Positions 43,342 through 51,213 of a stretch of DNA of 64,000 nucleotides are shown here, piece after piece. Each line of letters begins with the position of its first letter. Positions within the stretch are counted from its first letter, which is position 1. Both the position numbers and the translations under genes were made by a program. The stretch spans positions 1 through 64,000 of the forward strand of contig CAJPOF010000003.1 in NCBI GenBank assembly GCA_905372235.1, read 5' to 3'. Origin of the DNA: an uncultured Treponema sp. GTDB taxonomy: Bacteria > Spirochaetota > Spirochaetia > Treponematales > Treponemataceae. Below the pieces are notes generated by a model. That model did no database searches, was not told the DNA's origin, and worked only from the letters and a program-made list of their open reading frames with translations.

Positions 43342-44619
43342 ATGATGGATTTATTCAAAGGCGAGCGCATGGAGCGTGGAAATCCCAAGTGGGAGGCAGC
43401 CGTAAATCGTGTTCATGAGATTTATTCTCGAAATGAGATTCGAAATGATTGGGAGCGGGATTACACCCGTCTCCTTCATTGTCAGGCTTTTCGCCGGTTG
43501 AAGCATAAGACCCAGGTTTTTTATGCGCCTCACAACGATCATGTCTGCACTAGAATGGAACACGTGCTGCACGTTGCGAGCGTTGCAAAAACGGTGGCAA
43601 AATATCTTGGCTTGAACGAGCAGCTGGCTGAAACCATCGCTTTGGGGCATGATATAGGGCATGCACCTTTTGGGCATCACGGCGAAAATTGTCTGAACAA
43701 TCTTATGGAACAGAAGGAAGGGGTGAACGCTCCGAAAAAGTTTTGGCACGAGCGGAACAGTCTTTTTTTTGCCGATTACATAGAAACGCTTCCCGATCCC
43801 GATGCCGTTGAGCGTCCTTTGAATCTTACGTATGCGGTCAGGGACGGAATAATCTGTCATTGCGGCGAAATCGATCAGCAGGGAATAAAGCCCAGGGACG
43901 ATGCGATAGACCTTTATTCGATAAAGCGTCCGGGAATAATTCAGCCGTTTACTTGGGAAGGATGCGTTGTAAAAGTCGCGGATAAAATCGCCTATCTTGG
44001 GAGGGATATGGAAGATGCGCGCCTTTATCATATAATCGACATGAGCGCCTATCGCCATCTTAGGGAAATCGTAACTTCGACTTTGACCGGAAAAGGAAAA
44101 AACGTTTTCAGAAGCGGGCGGGCGGTGAACACGACGGTTCTGATAAACGACTTGATTGTGGATTTGTGCGAACAATCTTCGCCGGAAAAAGGACTTTGCT
44201 TTAGCGACGAATATTTTAATTTTATCATGGAACTGAAAAAATTCAGTTTTGCGCATATTTATAGCCACTGGCGGCTGAAGGAATTTTCGATATACGCCGA
44301 AAACGTGATTGGAACGATATTCAGGACGCTTATGAGAACCCAAGCCTATGCGTGCGGCGGACGGCTTGAAAGCATTCTTAGATATTATCCAAAACTTTCA
44401 AAGACTTTTATCGAGTGGGTTACAAAATATGCAGGCTATAAATCCGGACGAACGAACGGAGCGCCATTCGGCGAGAAAAAATCTACTTTACGTTCCGATT
44501 TCAGGCAGATTTTCAGTCTTGAAGATTATTCGAATTTTGAAAAATGCGTGATTGAATTTATCAGCGGAATGACAGACCTGTTTGCAATCCAAGTGTACGA
44601 AGAAATTATTTCGTTTTGA
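43342..44619 (+). CDS. dgt: deoxyguanosinetriphosphate triphosphohydrolase-like protein
   Basis: HD-domain dNTP triphosphohydrolase, releasing deoxynucleoside and triphosphate and so tuning dNTP pools. 425 residues from the ATG at 43342. The N-terminal RNDWERDYTRLLHCQAFRRL and THVFYA-like KTQVFYAPHNDHVCTRMEH, the HD motif LGHDIGHAPFGHHGE and a later IAYLGRDMEDA are all family hallmarks with the metal ligands present. The lack of a Shine-Dalgarno sequence and the adjacent -10 box suggest a leaderless transcript. A bidirectional terminator follows. Confidence 0.93.
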   Translation: MMDLFKGERMERGNPKWEAAVNRVHEIYSRNEIRNDWERDYTRLLHCQAFRRLKHKTQVFYAPHNDHVCTRMEHVLHVASVAKTVAKYLGLNEQLAETIALGHDIGHAPFGHHGENCLNNLMEQKEGVNAPKKFWHERNSLFFADYIETLPDPDAVERPLNLTYAVRDGIICHCGEIDQQGIKPRDDAIDLYSIKRPGIIQPFTWEGCVVKVADKIAYLGRDMEDARLYHIIDMSAYRHLREIVTSTLTGKGKNVFRSGRAVNTTVLINDLIVDLCEQSSPEKGLCFSDEYFNFIMELKKFSFAHIYSHWRLKEFSIYAENVIGTIFRTLMRTQAYACGGRLESILRYYPKLSKTFIEWVTKYAGYKSGRTNGAPFGEKKSTLRSDFRQIFSLEDYSNFEKCVIEFISGMTDLFAIQVYEEIISF

Positions 44620-44700
44620 CACGTGAATGTGTGTGGGGTTTCGGAAGTTTTCCGAGGGCAAAAAGAACATTTTGCGGAAACGTGTTTTTTAATGAATAAA

Positions 44701-44738
44701 AAAAACACTGAAGAAATGTAAAAATCTTCAGTGTTTTT
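44701..44738. terminator. bidirectional terminator between dgt and the outer-membrane protein gene
   Basis: AAAAACACTGAAGA (44701-44714) and TCTTCAGTGTTTTT (44725-44738) form a 14-bp perfect hairpin with A-run and T-run on both sides, serving the convergent genes. Confidence 0.9.
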
Positions 44739-44788
44739 AACCGGATTTTCCGCTTTGACACAAAACCTTAGCAAAACGGAAAATTTAT

Positions 44789-45466
44789 TTAGAATTTATA
44801 AATTACGCCTACGCCGGCGTTGAACTTAAATGCTCCGTCCGAATATTTTGCGCCGATTTTTTGGGCGTTGTCTTTTGCTGTCTTATCATCGTCGCTTCTG
44901 TTCATTTTAATTCCGAAAATTCCTTCGGGCCGTATGCACAGTTTTCCGTTAAGAGCGATGGGAACATCGGCACCGAGTCCGAAATCAACCCAGTACATAT
45001 TCATGTTTTTCTTTGTTGTGTCGTCAAGTGCGATTTTCTTTCCGTCGGTTTCTCCGGCGACTATAAAATCGAAGTCAAAACCAGCAATTGGGTAGAGTTT
45101 TACGCTTCCTAGTGAAAAGGGATATTTTCCAAACATTCCGAGATTGAAATATGTGAACTGCATGTTATATTCCTCATCCGAAGGTATTGTGTGTCCCAAA
45201 ACTTTCAACTCGGTCTTTGACTTAATTTTTCCCACGGAAGCATTTACGCCGAGCGTGACAATCGCATACTGGACGTCAAAAAAGGCTTTTGCAGTGATGG
45301 CATTGAATCCATTCATTGTTTTTGTGCCGTTCTTTTCATTTACTTCGATATTCATAAACGACATAGCATAAGAATAGTCGACGATTCCGCCCGCTCCCAT
45401 ATCCAAAGCGAACGCTCCGCTTCCCAAAAGGCAAGCGGCAATTAAAATAGCTGTAATCTTTTTCAT
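44789..45466 (-). CDS. small predicted outer-membrane beta-barrel protein
   Basis: 225 residues starting MKKITAILIAACLLGSGAFA (AAGGAG before the ATG), cleaved signal peptide, then alternating strand-like segments: NAITAKAFFDVQYAIVTLGV, QFTYFNLGMFGKYPFSLG and a C-terminal FNAGVGVIYKF ending in Phe, as expected for a barrel inserted by the BAM machinery. No family recognised; it resembles many treponemal small porin-like proteins in composition. Single gene followed by the bidirectional terminator. Confidence 0.7.
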   Translation of the reverse strand: MKKITAILIAACLLGSGAFALDMGAGGIVDYSYAMSFMNIEVNEKNGTKTMNGFNAITAKAFFDVQYAIVTLGVNASVGKIKSKTELKVLGHTIPSDEEYNMQFTYFNLGMFGKYPFSLGSVKLYPIAGFDFDFIVAGETDGKKIALDDTTKKNMNMYWVDFGLGADVPIALNGKLCIRPEGIFGIKMNRSDDDKTAKDNAQKIGAKYSDGAFKFNAGVGVIYKF

Positions 45467-45620
45467 CAAAACTCCTTGATTTGTTCCGACTGAATCCTGC
45501 GGGTTTCGAATGCCCCGTAGCACGCCGAACACAAGTCCTTTTTATGATATTCCGTCCATATAAAAAATCAAGTTTTATTTCTGAGATTTGCATAAAACGG
45601 AGAACTTCGCGGAGCTTAGG

Positions 45621-45778
45621 GAATGATTATTTTAAGCGGTACAATATAGTACCGCTTAAAATAAACTGCGATTTTGCAATACGAACTCACTTATTGAACG
45701 TATTTTTTTATTTAATTGCAAAAATGCGGAAATCCTCGTCTTTTGAAAAAGGCTTGCACTTGTCGAATTTTAATGAAC
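45621..45778 (+). repeat. dispersed intergenic repeat, family B copy 2
   Basis: Counterpart of 18670-18837, same orientation. Its opening hairpin is longer and perfect: TTTTAAGCGGTAC / GTACCGCTTAAAA around AATATA, whereas copy 1 has mismatches inside the stem. This supports a folded RNA or DNA element rather than a coding one. Confidence 0.75.
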
Positions 45779-45832
45779 GATTTTTCAAAAAACTCGAACA
45801 AAACTCAGAATTCAGAAAAAAACGCGATAAAT

Positions 45833-45865
45833 AAAAAAATCGTCCGCCTAAAAATATAGACGGAC
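45833..45865 (-). terminator. terminator of the 195-residue membrane protein gene
   Basis: On the minus strand GTCCG and CGGAC pair around a 14-base loop, followed by GATTTTTTT, 42 bases after the stop. Confidence 0.7.
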
Positions 45866-45907
45866 AAATTCATTCCGATTCAGATTAGAATTATTTATAG
45901 AAAATCC

Positions 45908-46495
45908 CTAGATTTTGAAAGCAAGCCTTAGGGTAACCAAATAAGGCGCTCCTGTTTCCACGGAAATGGCAAAGTTATCCGTGAAAAAATAGGACAGCCC
46001 CAAAATAGCAGCTGCATCAAAACGAACCGGTATAATTACAGGGGAAAATTCGCCTCCATAAATATAAAGGTTATAGCCCAAGCCAAGCCTAACGCCTGCA
46101 TACACGTCCAAATTTTTTACGCCAAAATCAAAATGGTATTTTGCAAGAGCTCCGATGGTCGGCCACAGCCAAAAACTCGATTTATTATATACATCGGGAC
46201 GCAAGAAACTCATGCTGGTATTTATATATCCCCCAAAACTGAACGGAAGTTTCTGATTGACCAAAACCATCCTTTCATAACTTATATCGATAGGCGGAAT
46301 ATATATAGATCCGGGATATGTAGAAAGATACAAGATGGATTCAATTCCAAAAGAAGAGCCGATGCTCAAAAGTCCGTCACCGTGTTTCAAGCCACCGCCA
46401 TAATTTTTCCAAAAAGTGTTCGAGTCAAACGCAAACGCAGACGCACTCAAACCAAAAACAACCAAAACAAGCGCAAACGCTTTTTTCGTATTCAT
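45908..46495 (-). CDS. small predicted outer-membrane beta-barrel protein
   Basis: 195 residues starting MNTKKAFALVLVVFGLSASA (GGGGAGA before the ATG at 46495), signal peptide cleaved after AFA. The mature part is rich in Gly, Tyr and Phe with strand-like segments (YERMVLVNQKLPFSFGGYI, LDVYAGVRLGLGYNLYIYGG, FAISVETGAPYLVTLRLAFKI), typical of an eight-stranded barrel. Weak resemblance in plan to the neighbour at 44.8-45.5 kb, but not clearly homologous. Function unknown. Confidence 0.7.
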   Translation of the reverse strand: MNTKKAFALVLVVFGLSASAFAFDSNTFWKNYGGGLKHGDGLLSIGSSFGIESILYLSTYPGSIYIPPIDISYERMVLVNQKLPFSFGGYINTSMSFLRPDVYNKSSFWLWPTIGALAKYHFDFGVKNLDVYAGVRLGLGYNLYIYGGEFSPVIIPVRFDAAAILGLSYFFTDNFAISVETGAPYLVTLRLAFKI

Positions 46496-46639
46496 AAAAT
46501 ATCTCCCCAAAAGTAGATTTCCCATAATATTTATATAATGTTATATATCAGAAAACATCGTCTTTGGTCAATATGGTGCACTTGCCGGAACAAGGCTCAT
46601 GCATGAGAATCTATATTCCCTAAAAATAACCGTTAACGC

Positions 46640-46702
46640 AAAAAATCGGCTGCACTTGCGACAACGGTCCTGCCGTTCACCGCAGCCAACCGGAATCTGA
46701 CT
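46640..46702 (+). repeat. dispersed intergenic repeat, family D copy 2
   Basis: Matches 25167-25232 in the same orientation and reading frame (KSAALATTVLPFTAANRN versus KSAALPAEALPFTAADRN). Confidence 0.65.
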
Positions 46703-46751
46703 ATGAAAAACAGAAGCCTAAAAAATCCTGCGTTTCCACAACCATTTTCGC

Positions 46752-46798
46752 AAAAAAAAGCCGCCCTTCAGGATTTTCGTTTTCCTAAAGGATGGCTT
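46752..46798 (-). terminator. rho-independent terminator of livK
   Basis: On the minus strand AAGCCATCCTT pairs with AAGGGCGGCTT (one mismatch, one G-U), with AGGA / TCCT continuing inside, followed by eight or more T. Confidence 0.8.
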
Positions 46799-46858
46799 CT
46801 CGTTTTTTTACGGCACACACCAATGTCGAGCCGAAAAATTCCAGATTGGAAAATTAGG

Positions 46859-47995
46859 TTACGGCTCTACGGTTGCCTTATAGCGTGTCGTAAGTTTTCC
46901 GTCCGCTCCGTTTACCAATTCCAGCATTACCGCAGACTTTACAGGATTCCTGTTCTTGTCAAATGTCAGATGACCCGTAACATAATCCCCGTCGGTGGCT
47001 TCAAAGGCATCCCGGATTGCGGCAATGTTGCTGGTAGAATCGGCTTTCACCATCGCATCACGGAGCATATACACGCTGTCATACCCAAGAGCCGAAAAAG
47101 AATTCGGGTCTTTGTTGTATTTTTTCCTGAACGCATTCACGTATTTCTGCACCGCAGACTCTGTAGAATCTACGGCATAATGATTCGAATAAAATCCGTT
47201 CAGCACCTCATCGCCCGCATTTTCCGTAAGTCCGTCCCAGCCGTCTCCGCCCACGATAGGAACATTTATTCCCTGCGCCCTAAGCTGCTTTGCAATCAAA
47301 GCCACAGTTCCATAATAATCAGGAACATACACAACGTCGGGATTAGAGTTCTTGATTTTTGTAAGCTGTGCATTAAAATCCTTGTCGCCCGTAGCATACG
47401 ACTCGATGCTCACAACTCGTCCGCCGTTCATGGCAAACGAAGTCTTAAAATTGTCGGCAAGTCCCACCGAATAATCGTTTCCCACGTCATAAAGAACAGC
47501 CGCATCCTTTTTTCCAAGATTTTCCGCGACAAACTTACCGCCCACAGTTCCCTGCAATGGGTCGATAAAGCAAGCTCTGAAAACATAATTTCCGACTTCC
47601 GTGATTGCCGGAGCCGTAGCCGCAGGCGCAATCTGAAGAATCTTCCCCGCCTGAGACAAAGTTGAAATAGACTGGGCGCAACCGGAAGTCAACGAACCGA
47701 TTATAATTTTCACCCTATCCTTTGTCGTCAGTTTTTTAAAAGCATTTACCGTCTTGTCCGGAGAGCCCTCGTCGTCCTCGCAAATAAACTTAACCTGCTT
47801 TCCATTAATGCCGCCGGCTGCATTGATTTCTTCAATCGCAAGGTCAATGCCGTTCTTGCATTCAACGCCGTAAACCGCAACCGCACCGGAAAGAGGCGCA
47901 ATTCCGCCGATTTTCACAATGTCGCCCTCGCCCTTCGAGCAACCTGCAAAAAGCAAGACCGCCGAAGCGCAAGCAAAACCGATAAACTTTTTCAT
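46859..47995 (-). CDS. livK: branched-chain amino-acid ABC binding lipoprotein (LivK type)
   Basis: Substrate-binding protein of periplasmic-binding-protein type 1 fold, 378 residues. Lipobox signal (SAVLLFAGC, Cys19), then KIGGIAPLSGAVAVYGVECK, INAAGGINGKQVKFICEDDE, IIGSLTSGCAQSISTL and GYDSVYMLRDAMVKAD, all typical of LivJ/LivK. TTGGAGG precedes the ATG at 47995. It is the only LivK-like protein in the window and most likely serves livHMGF at 25.6-29.1 kb; the operon itself lacks one. Amino acid specificity unknown. Confidence 0.93.
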   Translation of the reverse strand: MKKFIGFACASAVLLFAGCSKGEGDIVKIGGIAPLSGAVAVYGVECKNGIDLAIEEINAAGGINGKQVKFICEDDEGSPDKTVNAFKKLTTKDRVKIIIGSLTSGCAQSISTLSQAGKILQIAPAATAPAITEVGNYVFRACFIDPLQGTVGGKFVAENLGKKDAAVLYDVGNDYSVGLADNFKTSFAMNGGRVVSIESYATGDKDFNAQLTKIKNSNPDVVYVPDYYGTVALIAKQLRAQGINVPIVGGDGWDGLTENAGDEVLNGFYSNHYAVDSTESAVQKYVNAFRKKYNKDPNSFSALGYDSVYMLRDAMVKADSTSNIAAIRDAFEATDGDYVTGHLTFDKNRNPVKSAVMLELVNGADGKLTTRYKATVEP

Positions 47996-48097
47996 ACACA
48001 CCTCCAAAAGCATGTTCAATAAAATTTAATGTCATTAATATAATTAAAATCAAAAAAATAGTAAATCACAGTGATTTTTCTTTTTGGGGGCGAATCT

Positions 48098-48137
48098 ATT
48101 TTCCCACTCGCCTTCCGCAGCCCGCCAAAGGCTCGGT
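48098..48137 (-). repeat. dispersed GC-rich repeat, family C copy 2
   Basis: Reverse-strand match of 43195-43236. Confidence 0.65.
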
Positions 48138-48360
48138 GCTTCAATAAGCCAATCCTAAAATGCGGTTTTTGTTTTTCAAAAACCGCAAAAAAAATCTAAA
48201 AAACGGATAACTCATTTTTAAATAAAAACGCATTTTTCAAGCGCACAACCTACGGTTCTGCTCCACGCTCGCGCCTGCATTTTTTCAAGAAATTTCAATC
48301 GCTCCACCCAAAGCGCAGAAATCCAAACGCAAGAAAACGCATAAATATCTTTGTTAAAAC

Positions 48361-48391
48361 AAAAAAAACCGTCCCACCAACGCAGGACGGT
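48361..48391 (-). terminator. terminator of the ribosomal protein superoperon
   Basis: On the minus strand ACCGTCC and GGACGGT pair around a 10-base loop, followed by eight T. It is 20 bases after the last gene of the operon. Confidence 0.93.
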
Positions 48392-48410
48392 CTACAAATC
48401 CAAACAAAAA

Positions 48411-48644
48411 CTACTCTGCTGATGCTTCTGCCGGAGTTTCAGGCGCAGAAGCGGCCTCCGCCTTCTTCGCAGCCCTTTCCTTGTTCTTCAGATTGGCATT
48501 GCAAAACTTACAGATTTTTACGGTCTGCTCATCGATTGTAGTTTCATAAAGAACTTTTATGCTTTCTTTCTTGCAGATTGCGCACGTTCCACGACCATGA
48601 TCCGGCAATGAACGGATTCCCGTACCGCGATGGTTCTTAGACAT
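48411..48644 (-). CDS. small zinc-ribbon protein at the end of the ribosomal operon
   Basis: 77 residues. Basic N-terminus (MSKNHRGTGIRSLPDHGRG), a four-Cys ribbon CAICKKE ... CKFCNAN (residues 21, 24, 46 and 49), and an Ala/Glu/Pro-rich tail. It starts 3 bases after the rplQ stop and is the last gene before the operon terminator, so it is made in step with ribosomal proteins. Small, basic and zinc-binding, it is a candidate ribosome-associated factor. No bacterial ribosomal protein family was recognised. Confidence 0.75.
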   Translation of the reverse strand: MSKNHRGTGIRSLPDHGRGTCAICKKESIKVLYETTIDEQTVKICKFCNANLKNKERAAKKAEAASAPETPAEASAE

Positions 48645-48647
48645 AGA

Positions 48648-49154
48648 CTACTCCTTCTCCGCAGAAGCAGGGGCTTCTTTTTTGGCGGCAGTTTTTTTAG
48701 CGGCAGGCTTTTTAGCCGCTTTTTTTTCGGTTGCAGTTTTAGGCGCAACTTTGGCTTTTTTCTCAGCGTCCTTATCTTCAGAATCGCCGGTGTCAAGTTT
48801 GTAGTCAACCAGTTCAAGGATAACCATGTCGGCGGCATCTCCCTGACGATAGCCAAGTTTAAGAACACGGGTATAACCACCGTTCCTTTCCTTCATGCGA
48901 GGTCCGATCTCCGTAAACAACTTGTTCAGAACCCTTGCGTCCTGAATAAATTTAGCCGCCTCTCGACGATTATGCACGGAATCAACCTTTCCCCTTGTAA
49001 TCAGTTTTTCGGCAGCCTTTCTAACTTCCAAAGCCTTTGACTTTGTTGTTGTGATTCTTTCAAATCTGAAAAGTGAAGTTACCATGTTGCGGGACATCGC
49101 ACGACGATGAGCCGATGTCCGTGAAAGCGGATTAAAACCATTTCTATGATTCAT
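48648..49154 (-). CDS. rplQ: 50S ribosomal protein L17 with long C-terminal tail
   Basis: 168 residues. The L17 core (MNHRNGFNPLSRTSAHRRAM to about 120) is followed by a tail of about 48 residues, first acidic (DTGDSEDKDAEKK) then Ala/Lys-rich (KKPAAKKTAAKKE). Bacterial L17 usually ends near residue 120-130, so the tail is an addition and resembles the low-complexity tail of the next gene. The start overlaps the rpoA stop by 11 bases. Confidence 0.97.
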   Translation of the reverse strand: MNHRNGFNPLSRTSAHRRAMSRNMVTSLFRFERITTTKSKALEVRKAAEKLITRGKVDSVHNRREAAKFIQDARVLNKLFTEIGPRMKERNGGYTRVLKLGYRQGDAADMVILELVDYKLDTGDSEDKDAEKKAKVAPKTATEKKAAKKPAAKKTAAKKEAPASAEKE

Positions 49155-50199
49155 CTGATTCTTCCTTCTGCTTCTTGATATTGACAGCGTTCTTCAAGTG
49201 GCTGTAATCGGTCATTCCTAGGGTCAAGCCCCATTCCTGAAGTTTTTCCTTGATTTCCCCAAGACTTTTCTTGCCGAAGTTTCTTGTCTTGGCAAGATCG
49301 TCCTCTGTCTTTTTTGTTAATTCACCGATAGTGCGTATGTTCGCATTCTTCAAGCAGTTTGAAGAACGCACGGAAAGCTCAAGTTCCTCTACTGGCGTAT
49401 TAAGAGTCTCCTTAATCCTAGCATCCTCTTCATCGCTTTCATCACTACCAATGACATCGCTATCATTGAAATTCACAAAGATTGAAAAATGATCCTTGGC
49501 AATCTTTGCGGCTTCACCCAGCGCATCCTCTGGCGACACAGTTCCGTCCGTCCAAATCTCAAGCACGAGCTTGTCATAGTCATTTCGCTGACCAACTCGG
49601 CAAGGCTCTATAGAATATTTGACCTTCGGAACAGGAGTAAAAATCGCATCGATAGGGATAGTTCCCATTATCTCGATATAATGCTCATTTACCTCGGCAG
49701 GAACATAACCTCTACCCAAATCAATCTGCATTTCAATCTCAAGATCCGCTCCTTCCATCATAGTGAAAACGAGCATATCCTTGGTCATGACTTCAACTTG
49801 ATTTTCCTTGGCAAGGTCATCGCTCTTCACAAGTCCAGGTCCTTTGAATTCGTAAAGAATCGTATCCTGCTCCATGTCGTCAGGAAGTCGAAGACGAATC
49901 TGTTTCAGAGTGTTTATAATTTCCAGCGTGTCTTCAGAAACATTCGGAATAGCGTCAAATTCACTGGAAATTACATGCGGGACATGATCAGCATCATACG
50001 AAGTAATGCGAATCGATGTGATGGCATACCCCTGAATAGATGAAAGCAGAACACGGCGCAACGTATTTCCTACAGTCGTGCCGAATCCCGTCTCAAATGG
50101 GCTTGCCACAAATTTCCCATAATTCGGATTAGTCTCAATATGCTCAAAAGAAAGCCCTTTCGGTTTCTTAAAACCTTTAAGCAAGTTTTTGCGAGCCAT
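49144..50199 (-). CDS. rpoA: RNA polymerase alpha subunit
   Basis: 351 residues: N-terminal dimerisation domain (about 1-235; ETGFGTTVGNTLRRVLLSSI), a short acidic linker (SDVIGSDESDEEDARIKE), and the C-terminal domain (LSVRSSNCLKNANIRTIGEL, about 275-335) that contacts UP elements and activators. Complete. A 240-base gap precedes it, while all other genes in the operon are tightly packed. Confidence 0.98.
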   Translation of the reverse strand: MARKNLLKGFKKPKGLSFEHIETNPNYGKFVASPFETGFGTTVGNTLRRVLLSSIQGYAITSIRITSYDADHVPHVISSEFDAIPNVSEDTLEIINTLKQIRLRLPDDMEQDTILYEFKGPGLVKSDDLAKENQVEVMTKDMLVFTMMEGADLEIEMQIDLGRGYVPAEVNEHYIEIMGTIPIDAIFTPVPKVKYSIEPCRVGQRNDYDKLVLEIWTDGTVSPEDALGEAAKIAKDHFSIFVNFNDSDVIGSDESDEEDARIKETLNTPVEELELSVRSSNCLKNANIRTIGELTKKTEDDLAKTRNFGKKSLGEIKEKLQEWGLTLGMTDYSHLKNAVNIKKQKEESDES

Positions 50200-50439
50200 C
50201 TTAACTCCTTTATTTTGAATAGAACTCTTATTAAAGAATCTTCTTCATACATCTACCGAACCGGAACGCTTTCCAGCCCGGAAACTCCGTCATGTTTTCA
50301 AAAACAAAAACCAGTAACCAAAAACATCGATGCACTCGTAGTTTCTGCCATGGATTTTACGGAGTTTTCATTATCATGCTAGCCTTACGTTTTCCGCTAT
50401 TTTCGGGCGGCAAAACAGACCAGCTCCTATCAATCCAAA
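50200..50439 (-). other. 240-base gap inside the operon between rpsK and rpoA
   Basis: This is the place where many bacteria carry rpsD, but no rpsD remnant is seen. There is no open frame with a start signal. A short GGAACGCTTTCCAGCC-type fold and a GTTTTCAAAAAC palindrome are present. An internal promoter for rpoA is plausible but no consensus stands out. Confidence 0.45.
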
Positions 50440-50820
50440 TTACATACGGCGAGTTTTTCTTGGCCGGCATCCGTTATGAGGAATCGGAGTTACATCATGG
50501 ATGGACTTGACTTTAAGTCCCATAGCACCCAATGAACGTATGGCGTTTTCGCGCCCCATTCCCGGACCTTTGATGTAGACATGAACTTCCCTCAAACCGT
50601 AACTTGCCGCTTTCTGCACAGCAGTCTCGGCAACAGTCTGCGCCGCAAATGGAGTAGATTTTTTTGCTCCACGAAATCCAAGACCGCCAGAAGATGCCCA
50701 AGAAATGGCATTTCCTTTCAAATCTGTAATTGTTACGATAGTGTTATTGAACGTAGCTTGAATGTATACATTACCTTCAAATACGCTCTTCTTTTCCTTT
50801 CGCTTTTTAGCTGTAGCCAT
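50440..50820 (-). CDS. rpsK: 30S ribosomal protein S11
   Basis: 126 residues, normal length. Core TFNNTIVTITDLKGNAISWA and the C-terminal signature VKSIHDVTPIPHNGCRPRKT are intact, with the basic tail RRM. Located 14 bases after rpsM. S11 lines the mRNA exit region of the small subunit. Confidence 0.98.
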   Translation of the reverse strand: MATAKKRKEKKSVFEGNVYIQATFNNTIVTITDLKGNAISWASSGGLGFRGAKKSTPFAAQTVAETAVQKAASYGLREVHVYIKGPGMGRENAIRSLGAMGLKVKSIHDVTPIPHNGCRPRKTRRM

Positions 50821-50834
50821 CAGTTTCCTCCGCC

Positions 50835-51203
50835 CTAAGCCTTCTTCTTATTAGCAACAGTCTTCTTTTTCCCTTTGCGAGTTCGGGCGTTTGTACGCGT
50901 CCTTTGCCCACGAACGGGAAGACCTCTCTTGTGCCTAAGACCACGATAGCAACCTATGTCAATCAAGCGCTTAAGATTAAGACCGATTTCCGTGCGGAGA
51001 CGACCTTCTACTTTGTAATTTTTTTCGATGATATCACGTATTACGGCAATCTGTTCCTGTGTAAGGTCATTTGCCATCATCATCGGGTCAAGATTACCTT
51101 CTTTGCAGATTTTTGCCGCCAGTGAATTGCCAATGCCATAAATATAAGTCAAGGCAATACATAAATGTTTGTTTGGGATATCAACTCCCGATATTCGAGC
51201 CAT
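50835..51203 (-). CDS. rpsM: 30S ribosomal protein S13
   Basis: 122 residues. N-terminal MARISGVDIPNKHLCIALTY, the helix-two-turn-helix region IYGIGNSLAAKIC and the signature RHKRGLPVRGQRTRTNARTR are complete. It lies 10 bases after rpmJ. S13 contacts the P-site tRNA and bridges to the large subunit. Confidence 0.98.
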   Translation of the reverse strand: MARISGVDIPNKHLCIALTYIYGIGNSLAAKICKEGNLDPMMMANDLTQEQIAVIRDIIEKNYKVEGRLRTEIGLNLKRLIDIGCYRGLRHKRGLPVRGQRTRTNARTRKGKKKTVANKKKA

Positions 51204-51213
51204 CTGTTACTCC

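Larger units (their letters stand above)
45467..45907. other. 441-base gap between two outer-membrane protein genes
   Basis: Contains repeat family B copy 2 (45621-45778) and the terminator of the downstream-oriented second protein gene (45833-45865). The promoter of the 44.8-45.5 kb gene must lie in 45470-45620, but no consensus stands out. Confidence 0.5.
46496..46858. other. 363-base gap between livK and a membrane protein gene
   Basis: Holds the promoter of the 45.9-46.5 kb gene, repeat family D copy 2 (46640-46702) and the livK terminator (46752-46798). Nothing else recognised. Confidence 0.5.
47996..48410. other. 415-base gap between livK and the ribosomal operon end
   Basis: Contains repeat family C copy 2 (48098-48137, minus), a perfect 10-bp hairpin at 48162-48186 (GCGGTTTTTG / CAAAAACCGC) and the terminator of the ribosomal operon (48361-48391). 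No supported gene. Confidence 0.55.

Noticed and set aside
43351..44343. 330-codon open frame antisense to dgt
   Set aside because: The sense strand carries all dGTPase motifs; the antisense protein has no recognisable features.
46703..47665. 320-codon open frame antisense to livK, starting in repeat D
   Set aside because: Entirely opposite a clear LivK; the join with repeat D is interesting but the frame has no ribosome-binding site or domain.
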